DNA of 64,000 nucleotides from Neurospora tetrasperma FGSC 2508 (Eukaryota > Ascomycota > Sordariomycetes > Sordariales > Sordariaceae): assembly GCF_000213175.1 (NCBI RefSeq), contig NW_009799100.1, positions 792,409 to 856,408 of the forward strand. The letters run 5' to 3'. The position numbers were made by a program, and so were the translations under genes. This document shows positions 33,251 to 44,621 of the stretch, piece after piece. Every line of letters starts with the position of its first letter. Position 1 is the stretch's first letter. A model generated the notes under the pieces. That model did not search any database, was not told the origin of the DNA, and saw nothing but the letters and a program-made list of their open reading frames with translations.

Positions 33251-35979
33251 CTCTAAATACTAAATATTCGTTATTCTCCTACTTTCATTTAATTAATTCT
33301 TATTAATTTAATATTCGGCCTACCTCGGTTTCTCTACTATTACACTTCTCTTACTTTATAATTTTTAAAAAGACCTAAGTAATTTATATTTTTTTATAGA
33401 ACTTACAAATTCTTATTATCCGGATACTCCTTCTATTTAATTTAGAAATAACGTTAGTAGCCGGACCTTTAATACTTTATAATTAATTTTACTTTATATT
33501 AAATATTATTTTCCTTAATATTTATAACTTCTCTTCGTAGCGTAGCCGCAGCGGGGTTACTATAGTATAGTTCTAATAAAATAATTAGGAATACTAAGTA
33601 AATTCGGTATTATATTAGGAGTACGAATTAATATATTATTTTTTTATTCCTAATAAGTTTAATAATTTAAAATAATCTTAAAAGTTTACTAGATAATTTA
33701 GTATTCGGGTATTATTATTTAATATATTTTATATTACATAAAACTTAACTCCCTATATTAAATTCCTTCGGCTTCCGGGCTTTATTATACTATTTCGTAT
33801 ATCCTTAATTAATAATTCCTAAGGCTTCAACGATTTCAGCCTAACTTTAAAGTAATTCTACAATTCGGTTAGTAATTATTATAAGGAGTACCGTCTTTCG
33901 CCCCCAATTTAAATCCGTAAACCCCTACAAATAATACCCGAAGAGTAATTCTAATAGGGATTTCCTAATAGTAGTATAGAAATAGTTATTATATATTTAT
34001 TAAGTTAATATAAGTTTTTCCGTTTAATTAATTTATTTTATCATATAAAAGATTTAGAAATATAATTCTAAATTCTAATTTTGCCTCTCTATTTACTTAT
34101 TTATTTAAGGGTATTAGGCTATATTAAAAAGCCTACAAATATTTAAAAACTTATAGTATATCTTCTAAAATTAATTAGTAAAAAGATTATTTTTATTTAA
34201 AATAATAAAATTTAGGAGGTCGAATTATTGGAAAACGTTCTATTAAAAGAGGAAAACGAATTATTAAACGTTAATTATCTTTTAGGTAGGAATATATAAA
34301 ATATACTTAATAAAATAATTAATAATAATTAAAATTATATCATAAATCTAATTAAATATAAGGTCGAATACTTTTAATAGGCTAATAATAAAGTCGTACA
34401 AAATATTTTACTAGGGGATTATAGGAATAAGTAGCGATCTTAAAAGGCTATAGGGTTAATAGTTATACAATTTAATTTTCTAATATATTAGGTATTTACA
34501 AATATAAACCTTAATATTAATTATAATAGTAGGCTAATAATAGAATTAATTAATCCGCTTTAGTATTTTTTTTTTAATTTAGATACCTAGCCGTTATATT
34601 ATTATAATAGGTATAGAATAATTCGGTTCTTATATATTCCGGAATATAAATTTAGTAGTAGTACTATAGAATCCCGTCTTTCCCTATATTTTAATTCTTT
34701 ATTCGCCTCCTTCCCTCTCTATTTTTTTATAATTCTCTAATAATAAATAGGTTTTCCTTTTATATTTCTAATAATTATTACTCTATTAGTAGTAAGTACT
34801 TATTATCCTTCTACGCCCTTACTATTACTATATATATATTTATTTTTCCTATAATTACCCCCTTTATCTCTCTTTTCGTATTAATAGCGGCCTTACCTAT
34901 GAATTTTACCCTCTTCGTTAGTACCCCTTCCTTCCTATCCTCTCCCTCTATTTTTAACCGTTTTTTCTACCCTTTATATAATTTATTCTCCTCCTTTTCC
35001 AATTTCTAATTTACTTCCCCTTTAATATTATTCTACTACTATTCTTATTCCTCTACCGCCGCCTTCTAACTTTCTTTTCTAATTAAAACTATTTTTCTTA
35101 TTAGTATTTTTACTACCCGGCCGTCTTCTATTACCTATCCCTTTACTTCACCCCCTTCGATAATTCTAATTAATAAGTATTTACCTCCTTCCTCTAGTTC
35201 TACCCCTTATAATTATAATTTTTTTAATAATCTATTTACTAGATTTAATTTCTTTAACTAATATTCTATCCTAAAATTATATACCGCTAATTTTAATACC
35301 TACCGATTCTACCTTATATTTATCCATTCCTTCTCCTAAAAGTACTATAAATTAAAGTAATTTATAATTATTAAAATCGGTTTATTTATATATAATAAAT
35401 ATTACTTCTATACTTTTAATATTCCTATAATTGTTAATAATTCCCCGTCTCCAACCCTATACTTCGTCTCCTCTAATAATTCCTTCTTCAAAAAGAATAC
35501 GACTAAATATTATTTATTACTATATAATTATATAAGAACCGCCCTAATTATAAAGTTCAATACGTCTATCTTTATTTAGATTTTTAATACTAGATTAAAG
35601 TAATATAGTATTAGAATTTTTTAAAATAACCGCTTTAGTTCTATAAATACCCTTTCCGCTTCCTCTAATAATTTGAATATCCTCCGTTTATTCCCCTTCA
35701 GTAATTCCGTTAAAGGTATAATTATTTTCGAATATAATATTATAAAGTATTTATAAAACCCTATAAATCTTAGGAATATTTGGATATTATAGATACTCGT
35801 CGGAACTTTCTAATCTACGATTATTATAATTCTTTCTAAATTTATTGAAATACCCTCCGGCGAAATAATATAGCCTAAAAACAATACCCTCTTTATATAA
35901 AATTTGTATTTACTTGAATTTATATAGAAGTTCTGATCTTATAACTATTAAAGGACTTCTTTAATATAATTATTATAGT

Positions 35980-36420
35980 TTTCTTTATTCTTATTATAAA
36001 TTGGAATATTATTAAGGTAAAAAATATATATAGTATTTATTAACCTTATTAATATATTATTAATATATATTAAAAATATTATTAGTATATTTACTAACCC
36101 TATTAGCATAATTAAGAATTTATAGTGCTTATACTTTGTATAGAACGCTATCTTCTCTTTGTCCCCTTCCCGAATCCGAATTTTATAGTATATATTTTTT
36201 AGGTCTAATTTTATAAAGATCTTTGTTAATAATAATCGGTCTAGAATTTCTTAAATAAGGGGTAGTGCCGTCTAATTTTTTTTTATTACTTTATTGAGTG
36301 CCCTAAAGTTAATATAGAATTTTAGCTTTCTACTTATTTTTAGGATAAAGATAATGGGGGCGCCCGCTAGGCTAATAGAAGGTCGAATCTACCCTTTTTA
36401 GAGCGCTTCGGACAATTATT
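35980..36420 (-). other. Degenerate reverse transcriptase region of the Gypsy fossil
   Basis: On the minus strand, successive conserved blocks of a Ty3/Gypsy reverse transcriptase can be recognised in the right order and spacing. This fixes both family and orientation. It is non-functional. Confidence 0.8.
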
Positions 36421-38711
36421 CTCGTAATACCTCTAACTCTTTAATATTAAATATATAGATCGGTCCCTAAGGCGCGGATTCTCTATCGACTAAGTCGATA
36501 CAATGCTCTAAACGATTATACTAAGGCAGGAGTGCTAGTAGGAGATAGATACCGTCGAGCGCGACCCGGAAGACCTTCGACGGGGGGGTGGGGGCTTGTA
36601 GGGTATCGGACAACTCTAAAATAATACGTAGGGTTGCGAATTCTATCGCTAAGGAAGGGGGGATTTCGAATAGGATATTTATATATATAGGAGGGCGAAA
36701 CTTTCTTTTAACTTTACTATCTCCCTAGGGTCTAATATAGAAATCGAACCCTACCTTAGCTCTATTAAAATAATTATAGTATTATATACTTCCTTCGCTA
36801 GTATTATATTTAATTCTAAATCGCTAGCCTCAATACGGAATTAGAACGTCCGCTACTATTAATCGATATTTAAATTCTATTTATAGAATTAGGGGTAGCC
36901 GAAGATAACTTCTACGGCCGGGGATTTAATAATAGTAAATATAATTTATTTTATCTGTTTAATACTATAAGAATTATATATTCTAATAAAATAAATAATT
37001 ATATTATATATAGAAATAGGTTAAAGGAAGAAATTAATAAAATAATAGGGTATAGGATTAATTTTCGTATTCGATAGGAGTAAATACCTACTAATTAGTT
37101 CAATTCTATGTCCGAATTTATTAACCTTCGAATACTCTACTAATTTCGATAAATCCTTACTAATAATATTATTTCTAAATACAATTACAATTTACTTACA
37201 TTATTCTAAATAAATACGGCCGCTATTCTAATTATAATTAATATAGTATTTATACTATACAACGGAGCGTCCGCGGGAATAGAATAGTTTTATTATTAGT
37301 AATTAATTTTATTATAATTAAAGTAAATTTAATTTTAGTATATTAATACAAAATAACCGGTTATACTATACTTATAGTAGGTATTCGGCGGCTTTAATTA
37401 AGTATAACGATTATACGTATAACCCTTTTAATTATAAAGGGGGTAAATAAGATTAGGGTTTATTAAAAAAACCGGGAAAGGATAATAGGATAAATCGGGG
37501 GATTAATACTATAGGATAAAAGAGGGAAAGTATTTAATAAAGAAGTAAGGGTAAATTAAAATAAAGAAGACGGTTAAATATACTTTAAAAATACTTAATT
37601 TTAATAATATAATATAAATAATTCAATATTTTCTAAACCCTTTAACTATTTTACATATACTACTACTTTATTTATTATATTAATATTAATTATCGAAAGG
37701 ACGCTTTATTTAAATAGGGGATATAATTAATTAATTTATATAATAATTTAAATATATTCTAATTAATCGTAAGAAGAGTTAAATTGTTTAATATAATAAT
37801 AATTATAAGAATTATAGACTATTTCGGAGGTACTTTACTATATATATTCGAATTTACTAAGAGCGGACTATTCGATAATTTAAGTACTACTATTATACTT
37901 TATTTCTAAGAAAGTACGAAGATTATTCTATATTAGTATATTATAAATAATATTATAATTAGGCTTATTCCGAAGGCCTAGTATATCTTTAATTTAAGTA
38001 TTTTTAGGGTTGCTTTTAAAATAATTAATAGTAAATAAAAGTAAGGTACGGAGATATTTGTGGAAGTACGTATTAATATTATAAAAATAATTTTAAAATT
38101 AAAAGAAACTTTTGCCTATAAATTTAATAATATTATACTTAGGGTAATATTCGGTACGGGCGGGTAAAGTTACGAACGATAAAAGAATAGTTATAGTAAT
38201 AATTATAGGAGAGGGGGCGATAGGGGAAAGTATAATAAAAATATAAATTTATTTATAAAAAAGGTAATTTTAATAATAGAAATTAATAGGGATAGGAGGG
38301 TAATTACTAATAGTATTTTACTTAGAGAGGCCTACGAAGGCGAATTAATTTTATTAAAATATTTATAATAGGGGGTAATTTGAATCGAATTTAATAACGG
38401 CAAACCGAAATTTAAATAATTATTATTTACGTACAAACTTATTAATTTCGGTAGGTTAGGGGTACTAATAGAAAGCCTAGGGTAGTATAGGGGGGTAATT
38501 TTTATTATTATTTTCTTTAATAAACTTTATAGTAAATTAGTACTATTATAATGAGAGCGGAGGAAGTTGCGCAATTTTAATAGTAATAATTAAAGGGGTA
38601 ATAGTATAAGAGGGGCGAAGGGTTGCTTCAATAGTTTAGGAAATAGATTAACTGCTATAGGTATATATTTTAATAATATTAATTCAATTCCTAGAGGAAG
38701 AACTATTAATT

Positions 38712-39165
38712 TATTAGAACGTAAGGGAAAAGTAGGTTGAGGTAATTACAGTCGCGGTTATATATAGAGGATATTAAATTAAAAATTAATTTAAAAATAT
38801 ATTAATAATTATTATTTATAATAAAGGACGCCTATTCGGACTACTTTTACCTTCGTACAAACTCTACTCCAATATAGTTAGTAGTTATAAAGCTCCCGAT
38901 TAGCATACTACTACAATACGGCGCTAGAGTATCCCCCTTATAACCCTATCTTATTGAATATTTTAATACTCCTAAATTCGAAGTTAGTAAGGCGAAAGGA
39001 AGTATCGGTCGTCCTAATACTCCTAAACAAAAATTTAGTAAGACGATAGAGAGCGTTAATATTATAATATTATAGTATTCTATCCCCGGTAGTCCCGAAT
39101 CTTCTTCCGTGCCTATACCGGCCGGTTCCCGGTGCCCGAGGCGGTAGTCCTTTAGCATCCTAATA
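38712..39165 (-). repeat. LTR (right, 5' LTR of the Gypsy fossil)
   Basis: 454 bp, matching the left LTR along its whole length with differences that look like transitions. It contains the only open frame over 60 codons in the island, by chance. GC is locally higher (39,095-39,155), so this copy has been hit less hard. Confidence 0.9.
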
Positions 39166-39170
39166 TATAA

Positions 39171-40458
39171 CCTTAGCGTTAAAGATATTAGTAAGTAGGT
39201 ATACGCGATTTTATTAAGGAAGGTTATAGTAGTTAACCCGCCCGGTAATTTAGTACGAAAAATCTTAGAGAATAAAGTAATAGCCGCCTTTATTAGTATT
39301 ATTAATAGTAGTAAATATAAGGGAGGAGGCGATAGTCTACTGGTTAATATTACTATTATTAATAATATTAATAATAGTAATAGTAGTATTAATATAGAAA
39401 TTATAAATAGTCTACTATAAGCTACGCTAAAGAGGGATAATTTTAAAGGTCTATACTAGCTATACCCTTATCTTCTATACTTACTATACCCGCTACCCTA
39501 CTAGTACTTCCCTCCCTACTTTTAATTTCCTTAAATTTAGTTACCTCCTCCTTATACCGCCGGCGGCTCTATAGTTAATTCGGCAATTACGGGCGGTTCT
39601 AATTATAATAATATAGCGGGCACTCTCCCCCTATTAGGTAAAGTAATAACTATCGATTTATATATACCCTTAAAGTCTTTTACTACTACATTCTATAAAT
39701 ACCCAACCGACTACGAAATTTTTACTACTAGGCGTATTAACCCTTTTCCTATTTCTATAGCGATTATAATTTTTATTTAACTACCGGTACTACTATTAAT
39801 TGTACTACCGTCGGTAGTAGGCAAAAGGGACGAGGGTAAAGAGATTAGAAAATCCTTAATAGAAGTTAGAGAGTTATTTATATTATATTTATTTATACTT
39901 TCGATTTTTAGTCTCTGTTCGTTATTGCTACCCCCCGCCCCGCTTAATTAACTAGCTAAAGAGTTTATTACCGAATTCTTTAAATCCTTCTATTGATATT
40001 ATTATATTAGGAAGTCGATTAAAGCGGAGTTAGTATATAGAATTCTAATTGCTTTGAAGAATAAGCTCTAGAATAAAGAGGCGCCTCCTAATATATTTGC
40101 GCTTAGAAAATAACTAGTAGAGTAGTTTACGAAGTTAGAATTTACCTATAACTTCTATATAGCGTTTAGGGATAGTATTAAAGACTTCTTTAAAATTAAA
40201 TATATAGTACTAGTAATATAGTTAAGCTATAGTACGTATACCCTCTAACCCCTATTACTATAATTTAATTAATTAATATATATTTTAAACCCTTAATTTA
40301 ATATTATAATCAAATATAGCGTTACTAGAATTCTCGTTTCTATAGCGGGTAGTACTATTATTAGCGGTCTTAGCGAGTAATAACGATAATACGAGTCGGT
40401 TTATAGCGAAAGAGGGGGGTTTCTAGTATTTTGGTATTATTATATAAATAAATACGAT
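39171..40458. other. Unassigned RIP-degenerate sequence, right part
   Basis: Continues, after the target duplication, the sequence interrupted at 30,833. The plus strand has coding-like stretches around 39,190-39,420 and 39,545-39,780, the second unusually free of stops for RIPed DNA. No family recognised. Confidence 0.45.
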
Positions 40459-40512
40459 TTTTGGCACTTTTAGCACTTCTGGCACTTCTGGTATCTCTGA
40501 TATTTCTGGTAT
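40459..40512 (+). repeat. 9-bp tandem repeat, six units
   Basis: Six consecutive 9-bp units near TTCTGGCAC/TTCTGGTAT. It still holds several CA and TG words, unlike the surrounding RIPed sequence. The unit length is a multiple of three, so it could derive from a three-residue protein repeat. Confidence 0.75.
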
Positions 40513-40599
40513 ATAATTCAATTTAATACATATAAATCCATCTCTCCCTTCTATACTTTCTACCGCCGCCCCGATATAGTACTTGTCTTTCTATATTCG

Positions 40600-41700
40600 A
40601 TTAGTTCGTTAGTATATAGCTCCCTATAATCTTTATTTATATTATTAATTCGATTTATTATTAGCTTTGTATTTTCAAAATAGTTATAGATTTGTTATAC
40701 TTTGTGCCCTACGTCCTACGCTAGTCGCTTAAGAAACGTAATAAAATTGTTATTTAATATTTTATTACTGCTTTTGTTATAGTATATCTTTTTAAATTAT
40801 TGTTTAAAGTTACTAAAGTATGCTTCGATAGGATTAAATTCGGAAGAGTATAGCGGTAAATACTATAATAGAACCCCCTTTTAATTGTACGCGTATTGGA
40901 GTTTGGTATAGGGGTATTAATTAGTATTATTTATTATCAAAATACTATTGCGGCCGGGAAATAGATTTATTTTAAGGAGTAAGTATTTTACTATTTAGTT
41001 CTAGACCCTGGCTAAATCCGTTACGCCTCTAAATACTAGTATATCGAGTAGTCTATCTACTATAATAGCCGGAAGGAGGTAATACTATATACTATAAATA
41101 AATTTACTTAATATTATTATAATAGTACTACGGAGTACTTAGTTAGTACGACGAGTACTATCCCTTTAATTTATACTAAATTTATTATAGAATACGAATA
41201 TCTTTATAGTAAATAAAGAGATTTTTAATATCTATTCGGCTATTAGTATAGGGGATTATTGTAATGCTTTTATATAAAATCGCTTCTTTTTCTACTTCTC
41301 CTATCGAAGGTGCTACTGTATAGTTTCGGTCGAAATATATACGTTATATTCGTCGGTTAGAAAGGTATAGATTTTATTGAGGTATAAATTGGGTTTTAAT
41401 ACAAGGAGGTTTATAATTTCCTTTATAATATTAATTATAGTTAATAAAGTATAGGAAGTAATATAGTATATATTGTACTTTAAGTGCCTATATCGGAAGC
41501 TTTCTAATATTTTAGAGGGTTTGTAATAGTATAAATACTTTACTAGTATCTGTTAGAATATATTTATATTTCTACGTACTCTATATATTTATACTAATAA
41601 TCTTAACGATATTGTTGGGATATTTATTATTTATTAGTATTATTATTATTAATACCTTCTAACGGGTATTAGGGTAATATACTATATCAATAATAATTTA
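40600..41700 (-). mobile_element. Tc1/mariner (IS630-like) DNA transposon remnant
   Basis: On the minus strand around 41,330-41,400 there is a degenerate helix-turn-helix region of the Tc1 transposase type (a block like LDEI..FL.DEY.V.IS). About 400 bases further on, around 40,830-40,960, sit the FPG.NS.L block, normally followed by the second catalytic Asp, and a region like YLP.YS.(D/E)FNPIEA.F, which carries the third acidic catalytic residue. Order and spacing fit a transposase of roughly 350 residues. Several stops and C-to-T type changes in all parts, including the usual catalytic Asp after the FPG block, show it is inactive. I could not identify its terminal repeats, so the limits are approximate. 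Confidence 0.75.
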
Positions 41701-41848
41701 AAAGATAGCGTAAATATTAAAATAAATAACTATATAATCTAGAGTATTAAAATATCGACTTTTTACGCCAATTTTGGGTAGATTTCAATATTAAATGATT
41801 AAGTTAAGTTGTGTAAAGTGATATTAAATGACCAGATTTGTCAAATGC

Positions 41849-41912
41849 GGTATGTGTGTGTGTGCACGCACGCACCGCTTGCCAAGACTGCACAGGTGTT
41901 TGAGTGTGGGAA
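41849..41912 (-). repeat. Right copy of the inverted repeat bounding the RIP island
   Basis: The reverse complement of 41,867-41,912 equals 29,243-29,288. The GT run and TGCGGT next to it correspond to the CA run and ACCGCA of the left copy. Sequence from about 41,780 outward is no longer RIPed. Confidence 0.88.
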
Positions 41913-42910
41913 TGAACTAAACTAGCAATCTTCCTTTGCATATTCTAGCCTCTTTCTAGCACCTTTCTACCGCCAAAACTAACGCAACTTTAGGTACTTA
42001 CCCTACTCATTCCGCAACAACCTCAAAAAGTCCGCGCCTCTCTGCCTGCGCCCTGCACTGATTGACTGCCACGCACCGATTGATCACCCACCCGAACGGA
42101 CCGGTCCTGACCTTGACCCGATCAACAACAACATCAGATGAGATCAAGATCTCTTGGCATCCATCATCCATCATCCATCCCATCCATCCCATTCATCTCA
42201 TCCCATCCCAAACCACCAAATGGGGTCCTTCCTTGCTCAGTGCTTGGTCTGTTTACACTTCTCAGGGGGTAAGCGTTGGACCCTGGCGCTAGACTGTGCC
42301 TGGAGACAAGGTGGACGCACGCTACTTTGGGTACCCGTTCGCCGAGCAGTTAGTTCGCTTGCTAGTGTCGGGCAGTTTCCCGGGTCGATCAACGTTCCAG
42401 GCGGTGAGACGTAAGGGACAAGGTGCGCACTAACAAAAAAGAAAAAATTTTGAGCAATTGCGTGCTTGGGCCTTGAATTGGAAAACTGGAAGTAGCCAGG
42501 AGATGACAATTCCCGGATCATAGCATGGATGTTGTTTAATATATTGGAAAGGTTTAGGTAAACGTGAGCAAAAAAGAAAAACCATTGTTCAGCATCAATT
42601 TCCCATGCAGACAGAGGACGCCAAGAATGTTTCCAGGAAAGCACTCAATATCACTGCATTTTTGTCATTTGCAACACGATCGAAATGGAACAAAAGTTAT
42701 AATGGCAAATAAATCGCCAGACCCTCTGTTGAATAGGGGTATTAGATACTATAAAGATAGTCATGTGATAAACAAGGGTATCTTAAACAAAACTGCCCGC
42801 CCAAAATCAAGTGTATCTTCCAACCAGAAAGAAACCGTTAACTCCCAAAAGAAAAAGCGTCATTAGATCCGTAGTAGTGTGTGTAGTAGTGTGTCCCTGT
42901 AAGAAAGAAT
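41913..42910. other. Intergenic between RIP island and permease gene
   Basis: Ordinary composition. It contains the 3' flank of the permease gene and a (CATC)n tract. No gene seen. Confidence 0.4.
42157..42210 (+). repeat. (CATC)n imperfect microsatellite
   Basis: Imperfect tetranucleotide run (CATCCATCATCC type), intergenic. Confidence 0.8.
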
Positions 42911-44621
42911 TTATGCCTTCTTAATCTTCTTGTACCTGATGACCTCATTGCCATCCTCGTCGATGAATCTCTCCGCCACGATCTTGTGTCCGCGAACCCA
43001 GGGCCAGAACTTGGTCCACATAAACCAGTAGGTGGCACCAAGGAGCAGAACGGCAACACCGACGATGGGGAAGACGTAGTAAGGGTAGCCCTCGGCGTTC
43101 CAGTCTCCAACAGGGGGGATGAAGGGAACGACAGCCAAGAAGACGTTGAGAAGGAAGAAGATGAGGAGGATAGGCTCCCAGCAGCGCCACGTGGGCTTCC
43201 AGGTGTCTCTCCGGAAGAAGTGGAGGTAGAGGAGACCGCCTGAAACGAAACCGTTGATCCAAACACCGGGGTACGTGTAGAGGTTGACCAGGAAGTTGTA
43301 GGCAGGTCCAGGAGGAGGAGCAAGCAAGATAATAATAGTGACCAGCCAGTGCAGGAAAAGCGAAGCTGCAGGAGCATTGCAAGGCTTGTTCGAGCCCCAG
43401 AATTTGCTAAGAGGAAGCAAACCCTCCTTGCCCAACTCCTGGTTGAGACGAGCGTGCGCGAAAGAGACAGCCAAGACGTTGCCCAAGTTGCTGAGGGCGA
43501 CGAAAACGGGAAGGGCCTTGACACCAGCGCTGTCACCGAAAACGTTTCTGAAGAAAATACCGGCGACAAGAACCTCAGAGGTAGCGATTTCGTATTTGGA
43601 GACAGCAGCGAAGTAGGCAACGTTGGCCAAGACGTAGAGAACAGTGACGCCGGCAACGGCGATGGGAGCGGCGACGGTCAAGGTACGGCGAGGATCCTTG
43701 AGTTCGCTCATAAAATAGTTGGCGTTTTCCCAACCCTTGTAGCTGTAGACAATGTTGAGCAGGGCGTTGGAGTAAGCATAAGCACCGCCACCACCGTAGG
43801 ACTCGGTCGTTTCAATGCGGAAGGCGTGCTTGAAGTTCTCGGGATCGGGGACGTGGCGATGGCCAGCTAGGGCGGCAAAACCAGCGAAGACGATGAAAAG
43901 TACGATGACGACCTTGAAGATGCCAAGGACATTGACCAAGCGGACACCCCACTTAGGAAGGAAGGCGTGCAGGGCGCAGGCAAAGGTAGCGCAGGCAACA
44001 CCAATACCGCGAGCTGCGTAGCTGTCTTTTGAATCTCCGCTGTTGGCGTAAAGGATGTAGCGACCGAAGGCGAGCGAGTTTCCGGAAGAGAAACCGAGGA
44101 AAATCATCTGCGCGGCGAGGACGCAGGAGGCGAGGTACTTGGGGTGCTTGTAGATGTACTCGAGGTAGTTCTTCTCACCACCGGAGCGAGGAATAGCAAG
44201 ACCAAATTCGAGCCAGACGCTGAGACCGCAGCAGGTCAAGAAGCCACCTATGTAGGCATATGGTTAGAACGGAGTAACCCCCAAGGTGAGAGATGACATG
44301 TCTCAGCAGATGGGAATTTCCCAACTGTATGGCTGAAGCAAGATTGGTGAGAACTTTCAACTTACCAATAATCCAAAGGAACAGACTGACACCGACGGAG
44401 CCCGTAGCTGCGAAAATGGCGGAAGGTGTCGAAAAGATACCGGTACCAATCATCTTGTTGAGAATCAAGAAGACGGCGCCGGTGATACCAATCTTTCGGT
44501 CTTCGCCAAAGGCGAACTTCTCAGCTGCTTGGACCTCACCGACGGAGCCATCATTGTCGCTAACCGCCACAGGGGCGGTCTTGACAGCCTCCGGGTCGGA
44601 GGATTTGTCAAAAGAACCCAT
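42911..44621 (-). CDS. Amino-acid permease, MUP1-like high-affinity methionine permease family
   Basis: Two exons on the minus strand, 44621-44366 and 44247-42911. The 118-bp intron joins in phase 1. The product is 530 residues, with a cytosolic N-terminus of about 45 residues and about 12 hydrophobic helices. The start of helix 1, LNKMIGTGIFSTPS (about 54-67), is the substrate-binding loop of the APC superfamily. The block WLEFGLAIPRSGGEKNYLEYI followed by KHPKYLASC is the hallmark of the yeast Mup1/Mup3 group within the LAT branch. It should import methionine (and perhaps cysteine) across the plasma membrane by proton symport. The tail ends in VIRYKKIKKA, and Lys residues at both ends could serve ubiquitin-driven endocytosis. 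Substrate is inferred from family only. Confidence 0.9.

Larger units (their letters stand above)
30839..39165 (-). mobile_element. Ty3/Gypsy LTR retrotransposon fossil, full length, ruined by RIP
   Basis: 8,327 bp bounded by two 454-bp direct LTRs and flanked on both sides by the 5-bp target duplication TATAA (30,834-30,838 and 39,166-39,170). A purine-rich tract on the minus strand lies directly inside the left LTR (about 31,296-31,306). It marks the left LTR as the 3' one, so the element reads right to left. Degenerate reverse transcriptase blocks of the Gypsy type are recognisable on the minus strand between about 35,980 and 36,420, from the block before the CVDYR-type region through the YxDD-type region. 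Gag-like sequence should lie at about 37,000-38,700. The element looks structurally whole end to end, but its coding part is broken throughout, with dozens of breaks. Age cannot be read from the LTRs because RIP dominates their divergence. Confidence 0.9.
29400..41780. other. RIP-mutated AT-rich heterochromatic island
   Basis: From about 29,400 to 41,780 the sequence switches to AT-rich DNA nearly devoid of CpA and TpG and rich in TpA. For example, the 60 bases from 30,061 contain no CA and no TG and are 30% GC. No open frame above 70 codons survives. This is the known product of repeat-induced point mutation in Neurospora-type fungi, and such islands usually carry H3K9me3 and DNA methylation. 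Both borders are sharp, changing over about 100 bases. Contents are listed separately. Confidence 0.95.

Noticed and set aside
38946-39158. 70-codon open frame in the RIP island
   Set aside because: It lies wholly inside the right LTR and is a chance frame in the less degraded part.
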